Shown: in pieces, positions 23,669 to 35,399 of the stretch
Layout: each line of letters opens with the position of its first letter
Numbering within the stretch: the stretch's first letter is position 1
Made by a program: the position numbers and the translations under genes
Notes under the pieces: model-generated
Told to the model about the DNA's origin: nothing
Database searches by the model: none
Seen by the model: only the letters and a program-made list of their open reading frames with translations
NCBI GenBank assembly: GCA_047967505.1
Contig: CM106538.1
Reading direction: 5' to 3' (one strand)
Origin: Dipteris shenzhenensis
Lineage: Eukaryota > Polypodiophyta > Polypodiopsida > Gleicheniales
Length of the DNA: 64,000 nucleotides

Positions 23669-24113
23669 TGTTTGATATCACTGCTCCACTCTCATGTAAC
23701 TACGCGGGAACTAGCTAACTCTACTTGTAAGCCCCCCATATGAGGAGAAGGCATTTGAGTAGCTCGGTTATTCGATAGGTCCTAGTTTGGACACCAGATG
23801 GGGGCCATGTGTGGCCTGAAGGCTGGATGGAGTTGGCACATTGCCAACTAGGCTACATGTAAGTGCACGAAGGCATCCCATGACTGACTGCATTGAGGGT
23901 AGATGGAGCATTTCCTAGGGCAGCCCACTCTCGGGTTGCAGGGCCCGTTTGGAGTCCCAGATGATCCAGAATGGATGTGGGCCGAATGGAGACTGTAGGT
24001 TAGTTGCTCTATTTTGCGCACCGGTTCTATCGTGTGGTCGGTGGCCTATTTCACCGACCCCCAGTCAACCGTTTTGGGCAGATTGGGTCAGTCACCCAAT
24101 TGAGCCCAACCGA
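23669..24113 (+). repeat. Partial 5' LTR of the copia element
   Basis: Starts TGTTTGATATCACTGCTCC and follows the 3' LTR closely up to CACCCAATTGAGCCCAACCGA. The remaining part (TATA region, R/U5 and the primer binding site) is deleted and the sequence passes straight into gag. Confidence 0.9.
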
Positions 24114-26510
24114 AGGCCGGTTGCGAGACTGGATCCAACCGATGCAGGACAACAGATAGTACCAACTGCGGATGAGATTCTCATGTGGACAAGAAGAAAT
24201 GCAGATGCACTGTGTTCTATTGTCTGCAGTGTGAGTGATTCCGTCATGGCGTTAATTCAACATGTCACCATAGCGGAGGAGGCATGGACGGTCTTGAAAA
24301 ATCAATACAAGACCACGAATCAGATGCGGATTCAGAATCTAGAGACTCAACTCGTGAACGAGAAATTGTCTGAGTCTGAAGCGGTAGAGAAGTTCATTAC
24401 CAGGGTAAAGAATCTGCATGATCAGATAACTGCGATTGGCATCACCATCACCAGCGAGAATCTAACACAAAGGTGTACACGGATTCTCCCACCAAAGTAC
24501 GATGGTCTTGTTATGGTGCTGAATACATAGAACAAAAATCCGCCCCTCAACTTTGATGATTTTAGCGCCATGCTTCTGGAGGAGGAGATGCGTCTCTACA
24601 ACCCTATTACGAAGAAGGTGATAGTAAGTCACGATGTGGTCTTCTCAGAACAGCTACATCAATCGGAAGAGGATGCTTCCTTCCCAGACAACTAGGACCA
24701 GGATATCCATCCAGTACCACCACCAACAGTAGACCAAACTCCCCCAACAGTGCTTGGGAGGATTCAAGATAAAGAAGATGAAGAAGAGCCTGTAGAACCA
24801 CAACGGCAAAAGCCATTCCCGAAGTGGGTAAAGCAGCTTTTGGATAGCAGAGAACCTCCAGCCATTGAGGAGAAACCATTTGAACACCACCGGTCCAAGA
24901 GATTAGAGGAGCAAAGAAGAGCGCAAGAACACTTGGTCAACTATTCTTTGATGACAGAAGTGATCCGTGCTGATGAACCCAAGTGTCTTGAAGAGCCACA
25001 GGGTGATGATAGGTGGATGGAGGCTATGCAGTCAGAGTATGGCTCCATAATGAAGAACAACACTTGGAACCTTGTGGATCGTCCACCAAAACGCAAGGTG
25101 ATCAGCACCAAGTGGGTGTACAAGACCAATTACAAATCCGATGGCACGTTGGATAAGTACAAGCTTGGCTAGTGGCAAAAGGATTTGCATAGGTACATGG
25201 TTTTGATTATCAGGATACTTTTGCTCCCACAGCACGACCAACCACAATGCATAGTGTTTTGGCTTTAGCTGCCTAGGGAAGTTGGCCCATGTTTCAGATG
25301 GATGTAAAATCCACCTTTCTAAATGGGGATCTCAAGGAGGAGGTATATGTGGAACAACCACCAGGTTTTGTAATCCCCAGTTCAGAAGGTAAAGTCTGTA
25401 GACTAAAGAAGGCACTTTACAGGCTAAAACAGGCCCCACGAGTGTGGTACTAGCGAATTGATGCCTACTTTCTACAAAACGAGCTCAGGAGGAGCCCATT
25501 AGATGCAAATTTGTATATCTTCAGAGAAGGAGGCAGGTATATGATCGTGGTCCATGATCGTGGTCCTTTATGTGGATGACCTTGTCATAACAGGAAACCG
25601 TGAAGAGAAGATCTCGCAGACAAAGCATTTGCTAGGAAGAGAGTTTGAAATGACAGACCTTAGTTTGATGCATTTCTGTTTGGGGATTGAAGTTTGGCAA
25701 GAGCCAAAACAGATCTTTATTTCATAGCTGAAGTATGCTAGAGAGATACTGAAGGCATTTGGCATGGCTGAGTGCAAGACAGTTGGTACCCCTATGGAGG
25801 TTGACGCGAAGCTCTCAAACAAGGATTCATCATGACTGGTGGACGAAGCAAAGTACAGAAGGCTTGTGGGCAGTTTGATTTACTTGTGCAACACACGGCC
25901 AGACATCAACTTTGCAACTGGTGTACTAAGTAGGTTTTCCAATAAGCCCCTTGAGAATCATTGGAGGGCAGGGATGCGGGTGCTGAAATACATCAAAGGC
26001 ACACTTGATTATGGCATCACCTATACCAAGGGCAACATCTTGACTGGATTCTATGACTCGGATTGGGCAGGAGACGTGGACAGCAGGAGATCAGTGATAG
26101 GTTACTATTTCTCACTTGGATCTAGAGCTGTGTCATGGGTCAGCAAAAAGCAACCCACAATTGCTCTTTCTTCTACCGAGATTGAGTACAAATTAGCATG
26201 CTTTGCTTCTTATGAGGCAGTGTGGTTGAGGAGGATTCTGGGGGACATGGGTGCAGTGCAAAACAAGCCTACGCAGTTATCATGTGACAATCAGAGTTGC
26301 ATGGTGATTGCAAAGAACCCTATGTTCCATGCTCGCACAAAACACATTGAGATTCAATATCACTTTGTACGTGAGCTCATCATGGATGGAGAGGTCGACT
26401 TGGTGTACTGTCCAACTACAGAGAATGCTGCGGACATCTTTACAAAGGCTCTTGGAAGAGACTTGCTGGAGAGGCATCTTCATCAACTTGGCATTGGACC
26501 GAAAAAGTAA
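24114..26510 (+). pseudogene. Copia gag-pol remnant
   Basis: 24114-24530 is a copia gag (UBN2-type: SVSDSVMALIQH, EEAWTVLKNQY, KFITRVKNLHDQI). After a TAG near 24530 the frame passes from LLEEEMR directly to YNPITKKVIVSHDVVFSE, the end of integrase, so about 2 kb of coding sequence is gone. 24750-25172 gives the start of RT (MEAMQSEY...NNTWNLVDRP...KWVYK). 25180-25830 gives the RT core with [13 protein letters not shown]-like text and the YVDD box near 25568. 25839-26510 is an open RNase H domain (RYLVGSLIYL-type start, DSDWAGD, LSSTEIEY, KHIEIQYHFVRE, ADIFTKAL). Stops occur at about 25171, 25275, 25452, 25725 and 25833. Confidence 0.9.
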
Positions 26511-26530
26511 GTTCACTTGTGGGTGGACAT

Positions 26531-26540
26531 TGAGGGGGGG
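26531..26540 (+). promoter_or_regulatory. Polypurine tract of the copia element
   Basis: TGAGGGGGGG immediately before the 3' LTR; this is the usual plus-strand priming site. Confidence 0.85.
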
Positions 26541-27262
26541 TGTTAGATATCAATGCTCCACTCTCATGTAACTACGTAGGAACCAACTAACTCTACTTGT
26601 AAGCCCCCCATATGAGGAGAAGGCATTTGAGTAGCTCAGTTATCCGGTAGGTCCTGGTTTGGACACCAGATGGGGGCCATGTGTGGCTTGAAGGCTGGAC
26701 AGAGTTGGCACACTACCAACTAGGCTACATGCAAGTGCAGGAAGGTATCCCATGACTGACTGCATTGAGGGTAGATGGAGCATTTCCTGAGGCAACCCAC
26801 TCTCGAGCTGCGGGGCCCGTTTGGAGTCCCAGATGATCCCGAATGGCTGTGGGCCAAATGGAGATCGTAGGTTAGTTGCTCTATTTTGCGCATTGGTTCT
26901 ATCGTGTGGTCGGTGGCCTATTTCAGGACCAACCCCCAGTCAATCATTTTGGGCAGACTGGGTCGGTCACCCAATTGAGCCCAACCGACTACGACTGGTG
27001 GCTATATAAGAGCAAGCCCGTGAAGCCCATTTTATCACTGGCTACAGCAACCCTAATTCCTTAGCATCTAGCCTTTGTCCTCTACTGTTTCTAGCATGCC
27101 ATCGAAGCTTCTCTCACAAGAGCGCATGGTTGGGAGGCAGTGCCATCTATTGTATTAGTTCTACAATAATCAAAATTTTGATTCTCCATACTATTTGGTT
27201 TTCTCTCTTGCATACGAGATGCCGTTCTCTGTTGAGCACAGATGTTGTATTGTTTTCTTACA
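26541..27262 (+). repeat. 3' LTR of the copia element
   Basis: 722 bp, from TGTTAGATATCAATG to TTTTCTTACA. It carries a promoter-like CTATATAAGAG at about 27002-27012. It is the only complete LTR of this element. Confidence 0.92.
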
Positions 27263-28707
27263 AAAGTCAGTATAGCCATCCTCAGGCTTGATGAAAACCT
27301 TTCCTTAGCTTTATACTTTTGTATTTTAATTAAACCTAACAATCTAATACTCAGGTTGTTTTATAGTAATGTTGTAGCACAATTGCCTAAATTTATACAA
27401 AGAATTTCATATATGCTTGATACTCTTATTTCTGAAGTGCTTAGCAATAAACAAAATCCCATGGAGGATGTGTGCAAATGGTTGAAGCCTATTCCTATGA
27501 ATGAGGCACAAGTTATCATCACGACATATTATGAGAAGTAAGCAGCAAACCCCTACTTAGTTTTTCTCTTGCATTGCTAGAATTGTGTCAAACATAATAA
27601 TTATTATTTATTGATAATGCAGCTCACATTGGAGTTTGGTGGCTGTGGACATCTTTTCCAAAAAGTGTTTCTTTGCCAATTCAATTGCAACATCCATCCA
27701 TGGCAATGTGTCGGAGTAAGTATAGACTACATGTGTTGTTAATTCCATGTTATGCATCATATGCAATGAACACATTTACTCTTGTTATATGTTATGATGG
27801 GTAGGTTAGCTCGAAAGTTGGTAGGTGCTATCGATGCATTAATTTGATTTAAAGGTGACTTGACATACCAAATAGAGTATAGTGACTTGACATAACAAAT
27901 AGAGTATCTAACATGTCAGGTACCAGATCAAAAGGATAGCCACAGTTGTGGGTGGAGGGTTGGTTAGAAGTTTTTGTTGGTACCTAGTCAAATTTTTCAG
28001 ATGCAGAGTGAAACCACACTATCAACATATATGGACATGCACCTACATGCGTTTGTAATTTGTTCCATTCGAGCATTTATTATGGGCATCATTATGGACC
28101 TTGGGCATCATTATGGACCTGTCGTTCAACATCGACCTCACTATCTCGAATTTGGTAGAGAGGAGGTTTCAATCCTCTCTATTCCTTCAAAAGGGGTCAA
28201 TGACATTAATGTTATGATGGCCATTCTCAGGTCTGACACAAACTTGTTCTTGGTTTGATAATTCAATAAATCTAATAAGATAATATTCATTTATTTGTTG
28301 GTGCAGTATTGCTATCTCACGGTTTTCTAGATTAGTACAAAATTGGGTATATATGCTGGATTCTCCCTTTTCTCCTATACTTAGTGATAACGAAAAGATG
28401 GTAGTTGATGTTTTGAAATGGTTGCAACCTCTACATTTAGAGGGTATGTGAGTCTTGTTTATGGCATATCACGAGACATAAGTATCATATGAACCTTATT
28501 TTTCATCTTGTATTGGCAACATTATGTTAAATGATAGTGGTTTTTAATTGTTTGTGTAGTGCACATTGGAATCTGGTGGTTTGAGACCTTGAAGACAACC
28601 ATTGTTGGTTTGCCAATTGCAAGCTTTCATGGCTCATCACAAACTTAAGTGTTATATTACTTCCATGTTACGTATCTTATGCAATATACACAATAAGTTT
28701 TTTTTAA

Positions 28708-29034
28708 ATGTCAGAGACCTTTGGAGACATAGGTGACCTGGACAAGGTCAATACCTTTGGACTAAGCCAATGGCAAGGTAGGATAGTGGCACAGGGTACT
28801 GATCTTGAGGAAGGGGTCAATTGGGATACACTAAGGAAATCATTCATTATGGAGTTTTCCCCCACAGGTCCCAAATGGTGCACTATTAACCAATTGTATG
28901 AAGTTAGGTGGAAGCAGACAAGGTCCATTTGTGACTACATTGCCCAAATTAAACACATAAATTCATGGTCTGAGCTGCTTGAAAGGATGAATGATGCACA
29001 ACTTTTGCCACGCTTGGGCTATGGGACTCCAAGT
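28708..29034 (+). pseudogene. Retrotransposon gag-like fragment
   Basis: The open frame contains NWDTLRKSFIMEFSP...LYEVRWKQTRSICDYIAQIKHIN, which follows the pattern of the gag domain PF03732 (W..L...F...F.P, then L..Q..S...Y...F). It has no neighbouring pol. It lies between exons of Ulp1-like copy 2, and the MITE follows directly. Confidence 0.4.
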
Positions 29035-29280
29035 CTCGGGGGGGTCACTGATCATATGTAACCCTATCACGTGAGTTCAATAGAAGGATATTTTTTATTT
29101 CTAAAATTTACAAAAATAAATATACGTAAGGGACTATTTTAAATAGTTTTGGAAAAAATTTACAGATTTGTATAGAAAAGGGGTGCATTTTATTTATGAA
29201 AAATTTACAGATAAGGGATTTTAGAAATATGCCTTGCACGCACGTGGTATAGAGGGTTTATACATAGTGACCCCCCCGAG
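29035..29280 (+). mobile_element. hAT-type MITE, intact
   Basis: 246 bp with inverted ends CTCGGGGGGGTCACT and (A)GTGACCCCCCCGAG. It is flanked on both sides by the perfect 8-bp target duplication CTCCAAGT (29027-29034 and 29281-29288). It encodes no protein. The same family occurs inverted at 48864-49091 and as a worn copy at 17995-18231. Confidence 0.93.
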
Positions 29281-29783
29281 CTCCAAGTTCCACAATCATC
29301 TCTTCACCATGATGGTAGGTCGATCAAAAAGTTGGAATTTGCTATCATAGAAATGGGGCAATACAAAGACTCGCTAGATTTCCAAAGGCATTTAGTAATG
29401 GAGCAAGAGGATGGGCATAGCTATGGGTGGAGAATTGCCTATAATTGCATGTTGATGTTCAATTAAATTTTCTCACTAAAGCCACAGGTGTCATCAAAAG
29501 AACCTTTGGAGCTCAAATATTCAGAGGACAATCTACAATTGTTTAGGGTTGAAATCATTCAAGACCTAATTGCTACCATTGGAAAAAAAAATGCAATTGA
29601 AGTAGCATCAGAGCTTGCGAAGAAAGATGAGTCTGCATCTTCTCCAAAAGCACTACATCTTGCACAAGAAGTAGAGACTCAGTGTACACTAAGAGCATTG
29701 CAGCCTCCAATCGAAGCATCACAAGAGTTGTGATGCATGTATGATGTCGTTTTCGTATATGTAAATTTGCATGTAAATTTTAT

Positions 29784-29970
29784 GAAATTTGAATTTGCAT
29801 GTCAAATTATCTAACTTTTAAATGTAATTAAAGAAATTAATGAAAGCATAGTTCATATTAAATGAAAATTTGCAATGCATCTTATCTAATTTTTAAATGT
29901 AATTACTGAAATCAATGAAAGCATTGTTCATATATATTAAATGTAAATTTACATGTCATCTTATCATTCT
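29784..29970 (+). repeat. AT-rich tandem repeat of about 75 bp
   Basis: Two to three imperfect units containing TTTTAAATGTAATTA, GAAATYAATGAAAGCATWGTTCATAT and CATCTTATC. The gypsy element is inserted in this array: the text GTAATTAC...GTATTGTTCAT resumes right after its 3' LTR at 46110. Confidence 0.6.
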
Positions 29971-30829
29971 TGTGTGATGCTCCATATTTTGTACATAAAT
30001 TCTTTTTAGTTTTATTAGCAGTAGCTATTTGTGAAATTTATTTTCATGTCAATTTTGAGATTTGAAAATACTAATAAGTGATTTGAGATTTAACAAATCC
30101 AATAAATAAATAAATAAATAAATAAATAAATATGTATGCATGGGAGTTGTATCAAGAGTTTGCAGGTTTAAAGGAGGGTCCAGCTTTGTGGATTCTAAAG
30201 GACAACTTGGAAAGGAGTGATTGATTTAAAAAGAACTAAGGTTATTGCTAGAATGGTCTAGGAACGGAGCAAATTGGAGGGCAAGAAAAGTAGGATAAAG
30301 TGGAAAAGCCAACTAAAAGTGGGGAAAAGTAGGTCGCACCTTTCTTGGATAAAAACAATAGTTACTATTTCAACCATAACTTTTGATTCTGAACTCAGAT
30401 TGAGGAGATAGTTTTTTTTTTTGGGAAAACTGAGATTGCGATCTACAACTTTACAGCAGAGGTCAAGAACAAATTCGACAATCTATTAAGTCAAAAACTC
30501 AGAATACGTAGAGGTAGCAAGGCAACATATTTTAGAAGCTCCAAGATTGAGAGTGAGAGTGTGAGTGCAAGTGAGATTCTTCTTCCATTTATGATTGTAT
30601 CATCTTGAGTGAGAGTGAGATTCATTGAAGCAACTTAACTTGTGAGTGAGAGTGAGAGTGAGAATAGCTCGAGGGTGGTCAAGTGGTTCGAGTTCCATAC
30701 ATGGAGTATGGTGACTCCAGGATTGATTGTAAATTATTTAGATTCAACAGAAAGTCTCCTTCTATTGTATTTCAATTTTCTCCTTCTCTCTATAGAATCA
30801 ATCTTGATTTCAAGGTTTGGAGTGTCTCA
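29971..30829 (+). repeat. 5' LTR of the gypsy element
   Basis: Starts TGTGTGATGCTCCATATTTTG, ends GTGTCTCA. It contains an (AAAT)n tract at about 30104-30131 and GAGAGTGAGTG-rich text near 30550-30660. It pairs along its length with 45286-46107. Confidence 0.88.
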
Positions 30830-30831
30830 AG

Positions 30832-30846
30832 TGGTATCAAAGCAGG
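30832..30846 (+). promoter_or_regulatory. Primer binding site (tRNA-Met type)
   Basis: TGGTATCAAAGCAGG lies two bases after the 5' LTR. It matches the usual initiator-Met tRNA primer site (TGGTATCAGAGC) with one change. Confidence 0.85.
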
Positions 30847-30869
30847 TTGAACTCTTGATTGTGAGTGAC

Positions 30870-33800
30870 AGAGATGGGGCTAACCATGATGAGGTTCAAC
30901 AGAGGATATCCAAACAAGATCTTTTGATTTAGACACTTACTAAAGAGCTAAAATGGATAAAAGGCAAGGATGTGGTTGATACTTTTGAAAGAATGAGACA
31001 AATGGAGATCTCAACAATGGTATTTATGTAGAAATACCTCAAGATGATGATGCTACAGGACCAAGACCATAGAAGAGGACAAGAACGGAGGAAGATGATG
31101 TTGATGATGATTTTGCAAATCCAAGACCTTGCAAGAGAACAAGAATTGAAGAGGATGTTGCTGAATCAATTCTTAGGCAAGGCTTCAAGAAGGCAAAACT
31201 TTCAGAATTTGATGGCGAAAAGAAGAATGGAGAAGATCTTGAAGCTTGCCTCAAAGAACTTGAAGATTTCTTTGCCCTACGAGAATTTGATGAGGTTGGA
31301 AAGGCAAAAGATTGCATCTCTTCAACTCTGCAGAGTCGCAAAGTTATGGTGGAAGTCTCATCTATAGGTTAGAGAAAAACCAAGTGAACCTATCACTTGG
31401 GCAAAATTTTAAGCCGCAACTGAAAAGAGGTATTGTTCCCCTCACTATTACATGGAAAAAAAAATGGAATTTTATAACTTTAAGCAGTTCAAGAGGGAAA
31501 GCACGATCTCTCTGTAGATGAGTACAAGGAAAAGTTATTCCAACTGCATAAATATGCACTTGAAGTGGTAAGTGACTCTCTTACACATAAGTTTATAGGT
31601 CTTAAGGAGGATCTTTTATACATGATGAAAGGTATTGGATCTAAGGACTTCTTGGATGTTGTGGGCCTATGGCCAAGGAAGAAATTTTCACAAAATTAGA
31701 AGCATACAATGAATGGAAAGCGACAAAGACAAAGATAATTCCAACAGGTCATCCTTTTCCAAGAGTTCAGAGTTGAAATATTTCCCAACAAAGATCAGAG
31801 TTTTCTAGTGCAAATAAATTTCAAGGATGGAGGGAACAACAGGATGGTAGAAATCTTAGAAATCAAAGAAGATTTGTTCCTTATAGTCAGGAGGGCATCC
31901 AGAGCAAAGATCAAGCTGATAAAGTTGTTGGGAACTAGAAAGGTCGACAACCATCTCCTAGAACCAGAAAGTTGATAAAGGTGTGGAGAACAAAGACATC
32001 GAACATTTGAATGTCCAAACAAAGACAAATTCAAATTTGTCAAAGGATCCAACATGGGCGGCTAGGATGGGTGAGATGAATCCAACCATCGACGAAGCTG
32101 AGGAAGAAGGTAAGTCATTTGAACCTACAATGGAATGCATGGTTTCTTCTGCATATCATACACATGCCATTATCATTAGAGTAAAAGGGAGGATTGGTGC
32201 TCACGACATAAATTTCCTAATTGATTTAGGTAGCTCAAATTGTTTTCTCTCTCCTAAACTCATACAAACACAACACTTAGTTGGGAATAAGATAAGAAAA
32301 CTTGCCCAATTAGCTAATGGGAAAATACACTATACCCAAGGTCTTATTTAAAATTTACAATTAACCTTAGCACATAGAAAGTGTAAGGGGGATTTTTATG
32401 CCATAGACATGGGGAAGTGTTATGCCATAATTGGAATGGACTGGCTATCTGAAAACAAACTCTTAATTGACTGTGGAAAGAGAACCATCAGCTTTTCTGG
32501 AGTAGATGGTAGAAATCAAGTTATTCAAGGAGAGGAAAGGGATTATCAAGCTTTTCTTATTTCAGCCATGAAATTATTAATAGGAATGAGACAAAGTTGT
32601 GATACATTCTTGGTATTTGCTGAAAGATTGAGGAGGAAACCCATAAGATTGAGGGAGAGAGTCAAAAGGAAAAATAGCTTGAATATGTTCGAAAACTCCT
32701 TGATGAGTTTTCTGATGTCTTTCCTGATGATCTACTAGGGATGGCACCACCTCGACATCTTGACCATGGTATAGAACTAGAACCAAGAACTCGACCTTAT
32801 TGAGGGCCCCTTATAGATTCAATGTGGATGAATTGAAAAAATTGAAATTTCAATTAGAGGATTTACAAAAAAAGGGTTTATTCATCCTAGTGTTTCTCCT
32901 TGGGGTGATCCAGTTTTATTTCAAAAGAAAAAGGATGGAACATATAGGTTATGCATTGACTATAGAGGATTAAATAGGTAGACCATCAAGAATAAATATC
33001 CTCTACCTCACATAGATGAGTTGTTGTCCCAATTGAGTGGAAGCAAAATCTTCTTCAAGATTGATTTAATATTGGGATATCATCAAATATGTATTAAGAA
33101 AGAGGAAATCCCAAAGACTACTTTTAGAACGTGATATGGTCATTATGAATTCATAGTTCTTACTTTTGTATTCACCAATGCACGTGCAACTTTTATGTGT
33201 TTGATGAATGATGCAGTGTTTTGTGAATTTCTAGATGATTTTCTTTTGGTTTTCCACGATGATATTTTGGTATATTCAAAGAACGGGAAAGAACATGAGA
33301 TGAATCTTGGGAAAACACTTGAAAAATTAAGGGAACATAAATTATATGGAAAAAGGAGTAAATGCTTCTTTGCTAAAGATAAAATTGTTTATTTGGGACG
33401 AGTTTTTTTGAAAGAAGGCATCCATATAGATCCTAACAAAGCAAAAGTGATTCAAGAATCATAGCCAAGGCTTAAAATAGTGAGAGATGTGAGGAGTTTT
33501 ATTAGTTTGGCACAGTATGAAAGAAAACATATAAAGGATTTTTCTAAAATAACATCCCATTTAACAGACATGATAAATCAAGAAAACAAATTTGTATGGA
33601 ATGAGAAATTTCAAGAAGCTTTTGATACATTAAAAGCAAAGTGGCAGAAAATTGCATCTTGAAGATACCTAAGCTGGTAAACCTTTTATTGTGACTTGTG
33701 ATGCGAGTATGACACAAATTGGATGTTTTCTTTCTCAAGATGGTAGAGTAGTGGAATATGACTCTAGAAAACTTAGAAAACATGAAGAGAAATACCCCAC

Positions 33801-35023
33801 TCATGATCATGAATTGCTTGTTGTTGTTCATGCATTGAAACATTCGAGACATTTTCTACTTGGTGTGAAGTTTGAAATTTGAATGGATCATTAAAGTTTG
33901 AAATATATTCTTATTCAACCTTTGTTGAATACTAGATAGGGGTCATGGATGGATCTTCTTTTCGAATATGATTTTGAGATTAAATACATTGAGGGCAAAG
34001 AGAATAAGGTGGCTTATGCTTTGAGTAGACGTCCTCTTGTGAATGCCCTAACCATTGTTTGTTCTGATTTAATGGAAAACATTAAGGCTAAAATTAAACA
34101 AGATCCCTTTTATGTTTCTATCCTTGATAAGCTTTCCAAGAATCATTCTGAGAGAGTGAAGGGAAGATTTCACTTAGTAAATGGGAATTCGCATTGTAAT
34201 GATAGACTTTGTGTGCCTAAACAATCTTCTTTTAAAGCTAAACTTTTGCATGAATGTCATGATGCACCGTTTTTTGGACATGCATGATATAACAAATCAT
34301 ATAGCAAGGTTAGAAAGTTTTTCTTTTGGCCTAATTTGAAGAATGATGTCTATTGGTATGTTAGGGAATGTTTACATTGTTAATGAGTCAAAATTGAACA
34401 ACATAGAATACCAGGTCTAATGGAACCCCTAGACATTTCTCTTCAAAAGTGGGAATCTATTTCAATGGACTTCATCACTAAATTGCCTATTACTAGAGGG
34501 CGTTATGATGCTATTCTTGTTGTTGTTGATTGTTTGACCAAAATGGCCCATTTCTTTCCAATGAAAAAGACTGATGGTGCTCGAGCTAGCCAAATTATTT
34601 GTAAGAGAAATCTTTCGCTTGCATGGTATGCCTAAGAGTATTGTTTCTAATAGGGATGCAAAGTTCACATCTTATTTGTAGCATGCTACTACATTTAAAT
34701 CCATAAGAACTGAACTTAAAACAAGCACAGCATTTCAGCCGAAACAAATGGGGAAACTCAAATAGTAAATCATTTTATGGAAGACATTCTTAGAATGTAT
34801 GTTATGAGAAACAAACTAATTGGATTGAATTCTTATATTTGGGTGAGTTTGCTTATAATAGTTCATGGCATAGCTCAATTCAAATGACTCCCTTTGAAGC
34901 TATACACGGATAAAATTGTCATTCACCAGTTAATTTCTCTGATTCTGAGAGCAAAGTTGAAAAATTAAAACAAATTCTTGAGAGGATGGATGAGGAAGTC
35001 AAACACATCTGACATTGTATCAA
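30870..35023 (+). pseudogene. Gypsy gag-pol, 5' part
   Basis: Gag runs from about 30870 to 32035, with AKLWWKSH, ITWAKF and SVDEYKEKLFQLHKYALEVV and a worn knuckle CGEQRHRTFEC near 31985. Protease is at about 32150-32470 (NFLIDLGSSNCFLSP, then CYAIIGMDWLS). RT starts near 32820 and contains LRKGLFI-like text, DYRGLN and FLLVFHDDILVYSKN (about 33236-33280), then LGRVFLKEGIHIDPNK. RNase H (33690-33885) has TCDASMTQIG and KYPTHDHELL. Integrase starts with the H-H-C-C region (LHECHDAPFFGH, then ECLHC, 34250-34380), then SMDFITKLP (first catalytic Asp) and VSNRDAKF (second Asp, about 34640), and ends abruptly at about 35023 where the hAT begins. At least ten stops or frame changes make it inactive. 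Confidence 0.88.
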
Positions 35024-35175
35024 AAGCTAAGTAGAAGAATTCGAATTCATGATTCGAAAAAATTGAGAAAATCGCTCGAATGATGCGAATGGAAGAAAAA
35101 ATCGTTAAAAAAACGGTGACACGTCATGTTTTTTCTATAAATCACCATGTCATCACCACATATGTCATCACCACA

Positions 35176-35250
35176 TATTCGTACGAATAACTTTTATTCA
35201 TACAAATAAAGTATTTGTACAAATAATCTTATATTAGGACGAATACGTTC
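35176..35250. repeat. Left subterminal palindromes of the hAT element
   Basis: TATTCGTACGAATA (35176-35189) and related TTATTCATACAAATAA and ATTTGTACAAAT words. The same words are clustered near the right end, as for transposase binding repeats of hAT elements. Confidence 0.55.
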
Positions 35251-35399
35251 CTTCGATTTTGCATATAATCTCATTGTTTGCCAATTTTCCTTATCTCACG
35301 CTTGATTCTTCAGTCGAGCATAAGAGATCTAAAAAGGAAAAGAAGGAGAACGGTCCTCAAGGTTGTGAAAGCAATCTAGAAGGTTTAAAATAAGATAGA

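Larger units (their letters stand above)
23669..27262 (+). mobile_element. Ty1/copia LTR retrotransposon, internally deleted
   Basis: A 3594-bp element bounded by TG...CA and flanked by perfect 5-bp target duplications AAAGT (23664-23668 and 27263-27267). The 5' LTR is cut short at about 24113; the 3' LTR is whole (26541-27262). Between them lie part of gag, an abrupt join to the end of integrase, then RT and RNase H. The zinc knuckle, protease and integrase core are missing. Several stops and one frameshift break the rest. It could only move with help from an intact relative, and the lost 5' LTR end and primer site make even that unlikely. Confidence 0.93.
23238..27990 (+). pseudogene. Ulp1 (C48)-like peptidase gene, copy 1, split by a copia element
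   Basis: Two similar acidic exons (23238-23365 and 23455-23668, both with KED.EDIA then a CHEDMT-like end) precede the peptidase part. The second runs into a VNDK site where the copia element sits. On the far side the frame continues (SIAILRLDENLSL, 27263-27541). A further exon, AHWSLVAVDIFSKKCFFAN (about 27620-27717), ends at a GTAAGT donor. Then come LARKLVGAIDA (about 27805-27845) and DSHSCGWRVG (about 27940-27965). The order H-W with a following Asp, then a late S-C-G, fits the His-Asp-Cys layout of SUMO-protease-type C48 peptidases, which cleave isopeptide bonds and are often carried by plant DNA transposons. The match is by motif only. The copia insertion and stops near 27848 and 27968 make it non-functional. 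Confidence 0.42.
28110..29733 (+). pseudogene. Ulp1 (C48)-like peptidase gene, copy 2
   Basis: A second copy of the same exon order in the same direction. REEVSILSIPSKGVND with AILRSD (about 28155-28235) parallels copy 1. Next is the block after GCAG at about 28308 (RLVQNWVYMLDSP-like), then AHWNLVV (about 28560-28620), then EDGHSYGWR (about 29410-29435), where the expected catalytic Cys is Tyr. A last exon, LELKYSEDNLQLFRVEIIQDLI (29488-29733), looks like the C-terminal helix of these peptidases. The gene is broken by a gag-like segment (28708-29034) with a MITE at its end. The missing Cys and the interruptions indicate a dead copy. Confidence 0.4.
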
